Below are positions 18,323 to 28,177 of a stretch of DNA of 58,963 nt, in pieces. How positions within the stretch are numbered: position 1 is the first letter of the stretch; each line of letters opens with the position of its first letter. Source of the DNA: a virus. Both the position numbers and the translations under genes were made by a program. Below the pieces are notes generated by a model. It saw only the letters and a program-made list of their open reading frames with translations, was not told where the DNA came from and searched no databases. Location of the stretch: IMG/VR virus record IMGVR_UViG_3300024264_002160, positions 1 to 58,963 of that record, one strand, 5' to 3'.

Positions 18323-19700
18323 TATACCTATATGGAATGATGATGGCAGCTGTAATGAAGAAAGTGAAAACAAAACTTTCTGTATGGCACCCTGGACACA
18401 CACCTACATATCACCACAAGGCGAACGGCGTATGTGTTGTGCTAGTAGAGAAGAGCATAGTTTTCAAAAACAATATATTGATGCTACAAATGATGAAAAG
18501 TACGGGGAGATACGTGAAAGCGAAACCGAAGCCGACAAATTTAATCCACAAACATTAACTGAACACTGGAACTCTCCTTATATGCGAGATATTCGCAAGA
18601 AGCTAATGGCTGGAGAACGTATTAGTCAGTGTGATGTTTGTAATGATGATATTTTAAGTATTAGTAGTTACCGTAAGTGGTTTACTGGTGTATTGTTTAA
18701 AGACAAGATTCAAGAAGCATTTGACAAAACTGACGATGATGGGTATACTACAATGCCCACTATTAGCTTTGACTATCGTTACTCGAACTTGTGTAACTTC
18801 AAGTGTCGTATGTGTGGAGAGCAACTCTCAAGTGCATGGGAAGCTGAAAAGAAAAAGCATGACATGTGGAGCCCAGAACATCAGCCATTTATGATTCCTG
18901 AAGTAAAACGTAAAATGAACGCCTTTCAGAAAGATGTTGCTGAGCCTGAATTTAAACAAGCCATTAGTGACGGTATTGTAGAAGAAATATACTGGGTAGG
19001 CGGTGAGCCACTTATGTATGATATACACTGGTGGGCATTAGAAGAGATGACTACTAACGGTAGTGCTAAAAACTGTTATTTGCGTTATAATAGTAATCTT
19101 TCAAGGATTGACTTCAAGGGAAAAAACTTGTATGATTACTTACCACAGTTTAAAGACTGGCTAATGTGTGCAAGTATTGACGGCACAGGAGATATTGTAG
19201 AGTTTATACGCAAAGGGATCGTATGGGAAGAGTGGTTAGCAAACTTTAAGCAAGGATTGGAATTGCCAGGTGGCAAAGAAAAAATGCGGTTTGATTTAAC
19301 TATCACTGGTCCTGGTATGTTTAGTTTACGTGATTTATTTGATCTGAGTTTAGAATTAGATGTAAGTATGGAAACTAAAATTATGTTTGCATTCCATCCG
19401 GATATTGTGTTTAGTCCATTCGCTTGGCCCAAACATATATTACACAGGCATATTGATGAACTACTTGCATACATGGAACCACGTGCTACTTGGAGACAGC
19501 AGACCTTAATTAATACACTGCGTGAAATGAAAAATAGACCAACATTTGATGAACAGTTTCCAGACACACATGAACAACAATTTAAGAATGGCAAGGGGTA
19601 TCAGGATCGTTTAGACCAAATACGCCAGGAACAGTTTAGATTAGAAGATATATATCGCAACGACGATGAGTTGTATAATTGGTGGAAACGTTTTGAATAA
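18312..19700 (+). CDS. Radical SAM protein, N-terminal twitch type
   Basis: 462 residues, ATG 18312 overlapping the previous gene by 11 bases. Twitch cysteines C24 (FCMAPW), C42/C43, C107 and C110 precede the radical SAM motif C161-x3-C165-x2-C168; GGEP is at 230-233. After the third cysteine comes G-E-Q-L-S-S-A-W, the local version of the family signature. The barrel keeps SIDGTGDIVEFIRKG, where most relatives have EY. Confidence 0.92.
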   Translation: MKRNIPIWNDDGSCNEESENKTFCMAPWTHTYISPQGERRMCCASREEHSFQKQYIDATNDEKYGEIRESETEADKFNPQTLTEHWNSPYMRDIRKKLMAGERISQCDVCNDDILSISSYRKWFTGVLFKDKIQEAFDKTDDDGYTTMPTISFDYRYSNLCNFKCRMCGEQLSSAWEAEKKKHDMWSPEHQPFMIPEVKRKMNAFQKDVAEPEFKQAISDGIVEEIYWVGGEPLMYDIHWWALEEMTTNGSAKNCYLRYNSNLSRIDFKGKNLYDYLPQFKDWLMCASIDGTGDIVEFIRKGIVWEEWLANFKQGLELPGGKEKMRFDLTITGPGMFSLRDLFDLSLELDVSMETKIMFAFHPDIVFSPFAWPKHILHRHIDELLAYMEPRATWRQQTLINTLREMKNRPTFDEQFPDTHEQQFKNGKGYQDRLDQIRQEQFRLEDIYRNDDELYNWWKRFE

Positions 19701-20895
19701 TAACCTTTGTATACTCCCATGGATACACTTACACGCATTTGCCAATGGCGATGTGTATCCTTGTTGTATGGCTGATTACAATTACAAATTAGGAAACAGT
19801 AGAGATCAAACCTTTACTGATATATGGAATAGTGATGGTATGAAAGAGTTGCGTGTGTCAATGATAAACAATCAGAAACACAGTGCATGTAACAAATGTT
19901 ATAATATTGAAAACAGTGGCGGAACAAGTATGCGTCAAAACATGAACGCTCAATTCAGTCATAAATTTACAAATGTGGATACTACACACCCAGATGGCAC
20001 TGTGGACAAAGTTGATATGGCATACATGGATATAAGATTTAGCAACATATGTAACTTTAAATGTAGAAGTTGTGGCCCAACGTTTAGTAGTCAGTGGAAA
20101 GACGAATGGGAACAACTGTATACAGGTGGTACCTGGCCACGCATAACACGTGTTAAAAATACTCTGGAAGAAGTGTGGGAAGATATCGAAACTTGGATTG
20201 ACACTGTGGAAAATATTTACTTTGCTGGTGGCGAACCATTAATAATGGATGAACATTACAAAATTCTAGAGTACCTTATTGCTAATAATAGAACTGATAT
20301 TAATATAAGTTATAATACTAATATGAGCACACTTGCTTATAAAAAATACAACTTGATTGATCTATGGCAGAATTTTAAAAATATAAGGATTGATGCCAGT
20401 TTAGACGGTTATGGAAAGCATGCTGAATACATACGTGCTGGCACTGACTGGAACCAAATTGAGAAAAACATAGAGCATATCAAATTACACTGTCCTAATA
20501 TTGTATTGTCAATATCATGCACTGTAAGTATATACAATGCATTTCATTGTATTGACTTTATTAAATATTGCATTGACAAGAAGTTTGTAGATTGTGGTGA
20601 TATGATTAATATTAATCTGGTACAGTTTCCTGAGTTATTAAACACACAGGTATTACCGATTCATTTAAAAAATCAAGTGGTAGAAAAGGTCAATAAATAT
20701 ATACAAGATGATATACCAGAATACAACACATCATTGCTTAAGAATAATCTAAGAATGTATCAAAAATTTTTACTAGATCAAAATATAGATAAGTTTGATG
20801 AGTTTGTTGGCTGGACAAAAAAATTAGATGAGATACGAAATGAAAATGTCATCGATATCCTGCCTGAAATCAAGGACTTAATAGATGACCGATAG
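19693..20895 (+). CDS. Radical SAM protein, N-terminal twitch type
   Basis: 400 residues if started at TTG 19693, which has GGTGGA at 19681-19686 upstream and overlaps the previous stop by eight bases. An ATG at 19666 would add nine residues but lacks a ribosome binding site. Twitch cysteines are C6 (CILPW), C24/C25, C66 and C69. The radical SAM motif is C120-x3-C124-x2-C127 followed by GPTFSSQW, with GGEP from 179. The SLDGYGKHAEYIRAG segment is present. It is one of the shorter and most canonical members. Confidence 0.92.
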   Translation: MNNNLCILPWIHLHAFANGDVYPCCMADYNYKLGNSRDQTFTDIWNSDGMKELRVSMINNQKHSACNKCYNIENSGGTSMRQNMNAQFSHKFTNVDTTHPDGTVDKVDMAYMDIRFSNICNFKCRSCGPTFSSQWKDEWEQLYTGGTWPRITRVKNTLEEVWEDIETWIDTVENIYFAGGEPLIMDEHYKILEYLIANNRTDINISYNTNMSTLAYKKYNLIDLWQNFKNIRIDASLDGYGKHAEYIRAGTDWNQIEKNIEHIKLHCPNIVLSISCTVSIYNAFHCIDFIKYCIDKKFVDCGDMININLVQFPELLNTQVLPIHLKNQVVEKVNKYIQDDIPEYNTSLLKNNLRMYQKFLLDQNIDKFDEFVGWTKKLDEIRNENVIDILPEIKDLIDDR

Positions 20896-22120
20896 ATTTA
20901 AAGATAACAAAGCGATCTGCGCCGCACCCTGGACACATTTACACGTACAGCCTGATGGTAAAGTATATCCATGCTGTACTGCATTAGAGCCTGAAGTTAC
21001 ATACGGCAATACACATGAAATGACGATACAACAAGCATGGCACAGTGATATTGCTCAGAGATTTAGAAAAAATCTATTGGAAGGCAAAAAACAACCAGCA
21101 TGTAGTGTATGTTATAATCAAGAAAAATATTATCAAGATGGCGGCAGTCTACGCACTAGTTTAAATAACAGATATGGAGAATTCATTACTGATAACCTTA
21201 CTCCAGATTTTCATATTAAATATCTAGATGTTCGTAGTAGTAATACATGTAACATGGCATGCGTTATGTGTTATCATGGTCTTAGCAGTAGCTGGTATGA
21301 AGACGGTCTTGCAATAGATTTTGGTGTGGAACCTAATAGTCCAAAGTTTATTGAAATAAACAATGCTGCAGAAGCTGAGATTTTAAAAATTGTAGGTTCA
21401 GATTTAGATATAGTATACTTTGCAGGCGGTGAGCCTTTGCTTACCCCATATCATTATACTGTCTTGGACTATTTAATAGAGCAAGACCTTGCTAAAAATA
21501 TTAGACTAGAGTACAATACTAATTTAAGTGTACTCAGGTATAAAAAGCGTAATGTATTTGATATATGGAAAAACTTTAAGTCAGTTGAAATCAGAGCTAG
21601 TGTCGATATGATGGGAGAACATGCAGAATATCAACGTTACGGCACCAAATGGGATACTATTGTAAAAAATTGGAAAGAAGTACTAACATATCCAGACATA
21701 GTAATAAGGCCACAAATTACAGTTACATCACTGAGTATTGGAGTACTGCCAGAGTTTTTAAATTTTTTAACAACTGAGCTTGAGTGTAAAATCGATCGAT
21801 CCAAAGGTATTAATGGTATAACTTTTAATTTATGTTATGGGCCTAACCGACTATGTGTGCAAAATTTACCAGACAGTATTAAGAAATTGTATACAGACAG
21901 ATTGACTACATTTATACAGCACGGTAACGATTTGGCTAATACAATGTTGCAACCGTGTATTGATTTTATGAATGAAAAACCAGCCACATCATGGTATTTT
22001 GAACATGACTTATTACGTTATATGACACAGTTAGATGAACGTCGTGGATTGAATTGGAAAAAATTATGGCCAGAATTTATTCCACATTTTAAAAAGGAAA
22101 TTATGCATGAGCAACACTGA
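20885..22120 (+). CDS. Radical SAM protein, N-terminal twitch type
   Basis: 411 residues, overlapping the previous gene by 11 bases. Twitch cysteines are C12 (CAAPW), C30/C31, C73 and C76. The radical SAM motif is C122-x3-C126-x2-C129 followed by YHGLSSSW, and GGEP is at 181-184. The barrel segment is SVDMMGEHAEYQRYG. The C-terminus has the L-D-x-R-R-x-x-x-W-x-x-x-(F/W)-P-E pattern that closes most members of this group. Confidence 0.92.
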   Translation: MTDRFKDNKAICAAPWTHLHVQPDGKVYPCCTALEPEVTYGNTHEMTIQQAWHSDIAQRFRKNLLEGKKQPACSVCYNQEKYYQDGGSLRTSLNNRYGEFITDNLTPDFHIKYLDVRSSNTCNMACVMCYHGLSSSWYEDGLAIDFGVEPNSPKFIEINNAAEAEILKIVGSDLDIVYFAGGEPLLTPYHYTVLDYLIEQDLAKNIRLEYNTNLSVLRYKKRNVFDIWKNFKSVEIRASVDMMGEHAEYQRYGTKWDTIVKNWKEVLTYPDIVIRPQITVTSLSIGVLPEFLNFLTTELECKIDRSKGINGITFNLCYGPNRLCVQNLPDSIKKLYTDRLTTFIQHGNDLANTMLQPCIDFMNEKPATSWYFEHDLLRYMTQLDERRGLNWKKLWPEFIPHFKKEIMHEQH

Positions 22121-23420
22121 TACCAAATGCCCGTTACCTTGGATGCATACTAGTATACAAACGTCTGGAGCATTACGAAGTTGTTGTATTGCCAGTGACT
22201 TAGTACGCCATGACGGCGATATTGTCAATATTAAACATACTAGTCTGTCAGAAGCAATCAACAGTAGTAGTATGCAGGAACTACGTGATAGCATGCGCCG
22301 TGGTGAGAAACACAGTAATTGTAGTACTTGTTGGAAAGATGAAGAAAATGGTAAAATTAGTAAAAGAATGTATGAAACAGCATATCTCAAGGACACACTA
22401 AAGAATACGATACAACAAGGTGATTCAATTAGTATACAACAACACAATACATTGGATTATGATAGTGAGCCAACACGGTATCTTGACATTCAATTGGGTG
22501 TTGGCAATGTGTGTAACTTAAAATGCCGTACCTGTAGTCCTTATTGTAGTACAAAATGGATTGATGAATTTAAACACCGTACTGGTGAACAAAAATATGA
22601 GTTCAATAATTTAGAAGTTGATAAGAGTATTACTGACAGTAAATTTTGGGAAGAATTGGACGAATGGAGTAGTACAGTAAAGCGTCTGGAAATTATGGGC
22701 GGCGAGCCGTTTTACATGAAAGAATTTCATATACTAATAGATAAACTTATCGCCAATGGCAATAGTAAACATATAACACTGGCAATGAGTACAAATGGTA
22801 CAATTTTTAATGAAAAGTTATGCAATAAGATACGAGAAAACTTTAAATCTTTAGGTTTGAATGTCAGTATAGATGGAATTGGTAAACACTTTGATTTCCT
22901 TAGACATGGCAATAACTGGGACAAGGTAAAGAAAAATCTAGACGGATTTTATGAAATGTTTCAGAAACATGAAAATTTTAATATGGGTGCCACAATTACT
23001 ATTAGTCAGATTAATATGTATTACATACGAGAGATACATGAGTTTTTTGAACAAAACTATCCTGATATCGATCATGGCACACATTATAGTACATTCAATA
23101 TCTTTAATAATATTATACATTATCCTAGCTATTATAGCAGTAATACTATGCCAGCTGATCTTAAAGAGCATTATCTACACAAGATTAAGTACCCTTCAAA
23201 TTATGGACTGTCCGATTGGAACGAAGACAAATTTCAACAACAAATACAGCCATTGATAAATCACGTATTAACACCAACTAGTTATGTGGACTGGCGGGAT
23301 TTTATAAGAGAAACAAATTCAGCTGATCAATATCGTAATGAAAATTTTCAAGAAACTTTTCCTGAGCTATGGGAAATGTTTAAGCCCTACTGGCATTTAA
23401 TGGAGGACATTAAATGGTAA
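22107..23420 (+). CDS. Radical SAM protein, N-terminal twitch type
   Basis: 437 residues, overlapping the previous gene by 14 bases. Twitch cysteines are C8 (CPLPW), C26/C27, C72 and C75. The radical SAM motif is C136-x3-C140-x2-C143, with an additional C147 in SPYCSTKW. GGEP starts at 198. A SIDGIGKHFDFLRHG segment replaces the usual EY-x-R with DF-x-R. All cluster ligands are intact. Confidence 0.92.
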   Translation: MSNTDTKCPLPWMHTSIQTSGALRSCCIASDLVRHDGDIVNIKHTSLSEAINSSSMQELRDSMRRGEKHSNCSTCWKDEENGKISKRMYETAYLKDTLKNTIQQGDSISIQQHNTLDYDSEPTRYLDIQLGVGNVCNLKCRTCSPYCSTKWIDEFKHRTGEQKYEFNNLEVDKSITDSKFWEELDEWSSTVKRLEIMGGEPFYMKEFHILIDKLIANGNSKHITLAMSTNGTIFNEKLCNKIRENFKSLGLNVSIDGIGKHFDFLRHGNNWDKVKKNLDGFYEMFQKHENFNMGATITISQINMYYIREIHEFFEQNYPDIDHGTHYSTFNIFNNIIHYPSYYSSNTMPADLKEHYLHKIKYPSNYGLSDWNEDKFQQQIQPLINHVLTPTSYVDWRDFIRETNSADQYRNENFQETFPELWEMFKPYWHLMEDIKW

Positions 23421-24610
23421 AAGACACATTTTGTCCATTACTGTTTCAACACTTAGCTACCCACCCACATGGCGGCGTAACACATTGTTGCATTGCAGAC
23501 CATCGCGGCGCTATCAGCAGTAGTCGCACAGACAACAAGTATTTTAATTTAAATGTTGATACAGTACATGATACGATGAATAGTGATACATTTAAAACTG
23601 CACGATTACAGTCATTGAATGGGCAAGTACCCAAAGCATGTATGAGATGTTTTAGCGAAGAAGCCAAAGGAATGAGTAGTAAACGGCTGGAGGAAATTAA
23701 ATCCTATCCACATTATACGCCGGAAGTAGCACGTGATGTAATAGATGAAACTGGTTATATCAATGATGTACAACTTGAGTTTGTTGAGTTACGTTTAGGT
23801 AACGTTTGTAATGTAGCGTGTCGTAGTTGCAATCCAGCCAGTAGTAGTAAATGGCGCAATGACTATGACCAACTGCAAAAAAACTTATCATTTAAAATAA
23901 ACAACTATGATACAATGCAAGGATTTAGATGGCCAGAACGTGAAGGATTTTGGGAAGACTTGTTACAGCACTGTGACAATGTTAAAACATTCTACATTAA
24001 TGGTGGAGAGCCAACACTAATCAAAGAACACTTTAGGTTCTTGGAGCGTTTAGTTGAGATGGGTAAAACAGATATCAAACTGTGGTACAACATCAACATG
24101 ACTAACATGAATGAAGATATCATTGCACTATGGCGCAAGTTCGATCATGTGAAGATTAGTTGTAGCATCGACGATTTGGGTGACAGAAATCATTACATCC
24201 GATACCCAACTAAATGGGATATCGTGATGAAGAACTTCTTGCGACTTAAAGAAGAAGACTTTGAACTAGATGTTACTCAGACAGTATCCTGGATGAACTA
24301 TACATCAATTCCAGAATTTTACAACTTCTTTTATCATGAGCATGGTGTTTGGGTACATCATAATTATGTATACGATCCAGATATCTTATCTCCAGCTGCC
24401 CTACCTAAACGAATGCGTGATCAAATACATCAGTCATTTGAAGGAGTATTTGAAGATTGGAAAGTGCAAGAGTTTAAAAATATGTTTGGTGGACCTGACA
24501 ATGAAATTAAATGGCAACAGGCAATCGAGTATACTCAGCGGCTTGATCTTATAAGAAACCATACAATTGTTGATTACTTGCCGGAGTTTAAAGGAATATA
24601 TAATGTATAA
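23414..24610 (+). CDS. Radical SAM protein, N-terminal twitch type
   Basis: 398 residues, overlapping the previous gene by seven bases. Twitch cysteines are C7 (CPLLF instead of CxxPW), C25/C26, C76 and C79. The radical SAM motif is C132-x3-C136-x2-C139 followed by NPASSSKW, and GGEP is at 197-200. The SIDDLGDRNHYIRYP segment shows drift in the DGxG motif. It is the last of seven consecutive genes of this type. Confidence 0.92.
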   Translation: MVKDTFCPLLFQHLATHPHGGVTHCCIADHRGAISSSRTDNKYFNLNVDTVHDTMNSDTFKTARLQSLNGQVPKACMRCFSEEAKGMSSKRLEEIKSYPHYTPEVARDVIDETGYINDVQLEFVELRLGNVCNVACRSCNPASSSKWRNDYDQLQKNLSFKINNYDTMQGFRWPEREGFWEDLLQHCDNVKTFYINGGEPTLIKEHFRFLERLVEMGKTDIKLWYNINMTNMNEDIIALWRKFDHVKISCSIDDLGDRNHYIRYPTKWDIVMKNFLRLKEEDFELDVTQTVSWMNYTSIPEFYNFFYHEHGVWVHHNYVYDPDILSPAALPKRMRDQIHQSFEGVFEDWKVQEFKNMFGGPDNEIKWQQAIEYTQRLDLIRNHTIVDYLPEFKGIYNV

Positions 24611-25766
24611 TTATAATCAAATATTACATTTAGACTTTGAGAGCAGTAGTTTGTGCAATGCACTTTGTGCTATATGTAATCGACGGCACAATGGCGGTGT
24701 AAAAACTGATATGGTTGAAACCTATGTTACGCTTAAACAGTTTACAGCTTGGTTCCCGCAAACATTTTTACGTCAGTTGTCGAGTATGAGTATGTGTGGA
24801 AACTATGGCGATAGTATGACCAATCCAGAGTTATTGGATATTATGCGTTATACTAAAAGTATAAATCCAAACATAATGTTTACTGTAAACACAAATGCTA
24901 GTGGCCGCACACCAGAATTTTGGACTGAACTTAGTGAATTAATTGGACCTAATGGACACATAACCTTTAGTGTTGACGGGCTTGCAAATACCAATTGGAT
25001 ATATCGTCGAGGAACACATTGGGATAAGATTATGATGGCCATGGAGAATTATAAAAAAGGTCCAGGTGGCAGTGAATGGCATTTTTTAGTATTCAAACAT
25101 AATCAGCATCAAATTGAAGAAGCTAGGGCGTTAAGCAAGTCGCTGGGTATTGATAAATTTTATCCTAAACAGGCCTTTGGGTTTAACGATGACGCATCCA
25201 GTGGCACTGTTACTAAACAATTTAATGTATACAATGATCAAGACAATAAGATATATTCAATTGAAGCCCCTACTGATGATGAGTTTGACATAGGAACACA
25301 TATTATGAGTTTCGAAAAGGCTGACTTAGATACCACAACTGGATACAAGCGTCCGGCATATAATAAAAAATATGATGATACCACTTTAACTGATTGGGAA
25401 ATTAAACTTGGTCAAACTGAAATAAAATGTCAAATAATACCTACTCGTGGAGTATTTGTAAGCAGTGAAGGACTAGTATTTCCATGTTGTATGACTGCTG
25501 GGAAATTGTATGCGCCCAATAATCCCGAAAGCGATCAGCTAAGAAAGTTTGTTAGTGATATAGGTCGAAACAATATGGACTTAAACCATACTACATTACA
25601 AAATATTGTGGATGGCGATATATTTCAACATCGTTGGCCAGACACCTGGCAGGATAATAATATAAAAAATAAACGCCTACGAGTATGCAGCATGTTCTGT
25701 GGTGTTGAAACAAATGCAACTTGGAAAAGTGTAGCATCCAGTGTGGGGTCATATTATGGAAAATGA
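24603..25766 (+). CDS. Radical SAM protein, GN(x)GD type with C-terminal cysteines
   Basis: 387 residues from ATG 24603, preceded by AAGGA and overlapping the previous gene by eight bases. The radical SAM motif is near the N-terminus (C18-x3-C22-x2-C25), so no N-terminal twitch exists. Where GGE is expected there is MCGNYGDS (GNYGD at 66-70). C-terminal cysteines in E-I-K-C, F-P-C-C-M-T-A-G and V-C-S-M-F-C-G probably form a SPASM/twitch-like auxiliary cluster. The SVDGLANTNWIYRRG segment matches the three other members of this architecture (38415, 40058, 45167). Confidence 0.9.
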   Translation: MYNYNQILHLDFESSSLCNALCAICNRRHNGGVKTDMVETYVTLKQFTAWFPQTFLRQLSSMSMCGNYGDSMTNPELLDIMRYTKSINPNIMFTVNTNASGRTPEFWTELSELIGPNGHITFSVDGLANTNWIYRRGTHWDKIMMAMENYKKGPGGSEWHFLVFKHNQHQIEEARALSKSLGIDKFYPKQAFGFNDDASSGTVTKQFNVYNDQDNKIYSIEAPTDDEFDIGTHIMSFEKADLDTTTGYKRPAYNKKYDDTTLTDWEIKLGQTEIKCQIIPTRGVFVSSEGLVFPCCMTAGKLYAPNNPESDQLRKFVSDIGRNNMDLNHTTLQNIVDGDIFQHRWPDTWQDNNIKNKRLRVCSMFCGVETNATWKSVASSVGSYYGK

Positions 25767-26586
25767 AAAAGAAGTCCCTAGCCATTTGATACCCGGTAAT
25801 TTTTCATACAGCTTCGACGAAGCTCTTCAAATTGAAGATTCAACACGTACCCCATTGGACACTGATTGGAAAAATAAAACTATCATACCATTTTTTGGGT
25901 GCAGTTTTACATATGGACCAGGTCTGACATACAACGATGTGTTCACCAATATGATACAAAATAAATTACAGTCGGATCATTTAGCATTAAATATAGGATC
26001 ACCAGGTGGTAGTATGGATCTGATAACACGGGTCATAACCCAATATTATAATAGAATAGAGTTAAAAAATAGCAAAATTATGGTAATCAATATCCCACCT
26101 ATCAATCGGCGTGAACATTTTTATAGTTTAACAGCCAATTACGATAATCCAAATTGGAGAAAAGAGAGTGTATATGAAAGTAAAATAGAATCTCGGCGTC
26201 TACTTCCAAGTGTTATTAACAAAGCTATGGCTAACGAAGATTGGAGAAGTTATATTCATTTATCAAATCCAGTAACAGATCTTAATAATTTTGAACGCAA
26301 TCTTGTATTTCTATCCAACTTTAGTAAAGCAAACAACATTAAAGTTTTTTTATGGGGAGAGAATGCTGTCCAAAGTAGTATGGTTTGCTCTGCAGATATG
26401 CAACGTATCAGAGCCTATATACATAAATTGGGATTAAAAGCAATTGATATATCAGAAGTTGTTTTGCCCGATCCAAATGACTCGTCCAAATATGTTATAA
26501 GTGAGACTGACCGTCACTACAATAAACTTGGAAACCAAATTATTGCAGATCGTATATACGATTCAATCCAACAATATCTCAACTAA
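25756..26586 (+). CDS. SGNH/GDSL-type hydrolase-like protein
   Basis: 276 residues from ATG 25756, overlapping the previous gene by 11 bases. The block I nucleophile appears as FFGCSFTYG (Ser at about residue 50), block II as NIGSPGGS, and the C-terminal acid/base pair in ETDRHYNKLGNQ. The family includes esterases and acyl- or acetyltransferase partners acting on glycans. No signal peptide, so it acts in the cytoplasm or on assembling product. Its 3' end overlaps the convergent gene on the minus strand by 24 bases. A second, more canonical member is at 58228. Confidence 0.7.
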   Translation: MENEKEVPSHLIPGNFSYSFDEALQIEDSTRTPLDTDWKNKTIIPFFGCSFTYGPGLTYNDVFTNMIQNKLQSDHLALNIGSPGGSMDLITRVITQYYNRIELKNSKIMVINIPPINRREHFYSLTANYDNPNWRKESVYESKIESRRLLPSVINKAMANEDWRSYIHLSNPVTDLNNFERNLVFLSNFSKANNIKVFLWGENAVQSSMVCSADMQRIRAYIHKLGLKAIDISEVVLPDPNDSSKYVISETDRHYNKLGNQIIADRIYDSIQQYLN

Positions 26587-27666
26587 ATTCCTGTACACTT
26601 CTCCAAAGCAATCGCTAGTAGCGACAACATTGCGATTATGCAGTGCTTGCGCAGTATAGTCACCTGGAGTTAAATCTATCAGTCTAGACAGTTCATTAAT
26701 TAATCCATCCATCCGTTGTTCGTCTGGTAATGTGTTATAAGTATGGTCCACTAAGTCATCATATAACTGGAAGCCCATTTGCCTAAGGTCTTCAATTTGA
26801 TTTTGATATCCGCACAAAACAAACGGTTGCGGGTATATTAAATTTTTAATTGCTTTTTCTGTCACTAACTTTTTTTCCGTGCCATAGAAATTTGTTTCGC
26901 TTACTACAGCATATGGTATGTGTATGAAGTGTTCAGTTGTTACTTGTGGCCAACCATATTCAGAATCAATATTAGTGTCATATGGACTAACTTCAATACC
27001 ACTTGCATTGCTGAGATCGTCACTAGCCGAGCCTTGTTTTATTGTACATATACTTTCAGATTGTGAATAACGGCTTCTTAATTTATCTCTAAGCTCAATT
27101 CTAAATCTTCTAGGGCGTTGCTGTAAACTAATAAATTTATAATGCCAATCAGCCAGTTGCCTTTCTTTACAAATACGAGTAAATCTTTTTTTATCAGCTA
27201 TTCGATCTACACCACTACCCCAGTTATCAAACCAAACATAACGACATACATCTACGATAAACGGCTTACTTATCACAGTGTATGTATTAGTTGGGTGATA
27301 ATTTAAATTACCTGTCATGTATACAATGTGATCATGATCCTGTTGATCAAATCCGTTTGCCCGACACCAAAGTTTAATGCGAATATCAATAATTGATCGT
27401 TCATGACCCTCTTGGGTGTCGTCAATTAATATTATACATTTTTTATCTTTAACTGCTCGTACTACCCGAGCCGGAATTGTGACGTCTGTCAGCCATTCCC
27501 AAAATTGATAATTTGGGTCACGATATCTCCCACTTACACTACCATCATGAGTGTCACTGATCAGATATATAAACTTGTCATCATCTGCCTGTCGTGGACG
27601 AGTAAATTTTGTGTGTATATACGGCACATGATTGCCAATTTGATTGTGCAGTTCACAAGGTATCAC
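26563..27666 (-). CDS. Glycosyltransferase-like protein (SEKT/GF-type C-terminus)
   Basis: 367 residues from GTG at 27666 with AGGA nine bases upstream. The C-terminal half has (V)TEKAIKNLIYPQPFVLCG, then LRQMGFQLYDDLVDHTY. This E-K-x-x-K-x-I...P-F...LR-x-x-G-(F/Y)-x-x-(F/Y)-(D/x) pattern is shared with the gene at 57259 and with glycosyltransferase-like proteins of marine phages. The N-terminal part is diverged. The gene overlaps the upstream minus-strand gene by 14 bases. Donor and acceptor unknown; a GT-B-like role is inference. Confidence 0.5.
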   Translation of the reverse strand: MIPCELHNQIGNHVPYIHTKFTRPRQADDDKFIYLISDTHDGSVSGRYRDPNYQFWEWLTDVTIPARVVRAVKDKKCIILIDDTQEGHERSIIDIRIKLWCRANGFDQQDHDHIVYMTGNLNYHPTNTYTVISKPFIVDVCRYVWFDNWGSGVDRIADKKRFTRICKERQLADWHYKFISLQQRPRRFRIELRDKLRSRYSQSESICTIKQGSASDDLSNASGIEVSPYDTNIDSEYGWPQVTTEHFIHIPYAVVSETNFYGTEKKLVTEKAIKNLIYPQPFVLCGYQNQIEDLRQMGFQLYDDLVDHTYNTLPDEQRMDGLINELSRLIDLTPGDYTAQALHNRNVVATSDCFGEVYRNLVEILLD

Positions 27667-28177
27667 TGGTTACAATCCTTTGTTTGTGTGATAATGCATA
27701 TCGGTATGTATCGTGTATTATTTCGTGTTCGTTATAACCAGTACTGGTTAAATCAATAACACAATCAATTATCACATTGCTGTTATATTTCATATTATTA
27801 ATGCCTAAATCTCTATCTTGTACACATCCAGGAAAACTTACTCCAGCATAATATAGTTCATTTACTTGATTATTCACTAAGTGTGTTATGACTTCCGGCT
27901 TATCCCAACTGATTAATCCAAGTGGTTTAGAGTTGACAGCCATTTCCAATAGTATATGCGGTCGGCTCCATGGATTATGTGTGGGCTTCTCCCAATCGTT
28001 ATATTCAGCATTCCAATAAGTGTTATAGCAAGATAGCACCACTGGGCCTGTCCATTTTTTTACAACATTAACTACACGATTGACAGTTTGTTCATATACA
28101 TTTTGAAATCTATTGTGACCAGGATGATATGTGTCCCACATATCAATTATTATCAATGCGTTATCTGGTGTTGCCAT
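27653..28177 (-). CDS. Isochorismatase-like cysteine hydrolase
   Basis: 174 residues from ATG 28177, AGGA nine bases upstream; a TTG three codons earlier is less likely. The fold is recognisable from IIIDMWDTY (Asp at about residue 12) and the catalytic strand-turn YYAGVSFPGCVQDRDLG (Cys at about 118). These fit the Asp/Cys part of the isochorismatase-family triad; the lysine is less clear. Members hydrolyse amides or N-carbamoyl compounds. It overlaps the genes on both sides (14 and 17 bases), in a three-gene minus-strand operon with a sugar dehydrogenase. Confidence 0.65.
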   Translation of the reverse strand: MATPDNALIIIDMWDTYHPGHNRFQNVYEQTVNRVVNVVKKWTGPVVLSCYNTYWNAEYNDWEKPTHNPWSRPHILLEMAVNSKPLGLISWDKPEVITHLVNNQVNELYYAGVSFPGCVQDRDLGINNMKYNSNVIIDCVIDLTSTGYNEHEIIHDTYRYALSHKQRIVTSDTL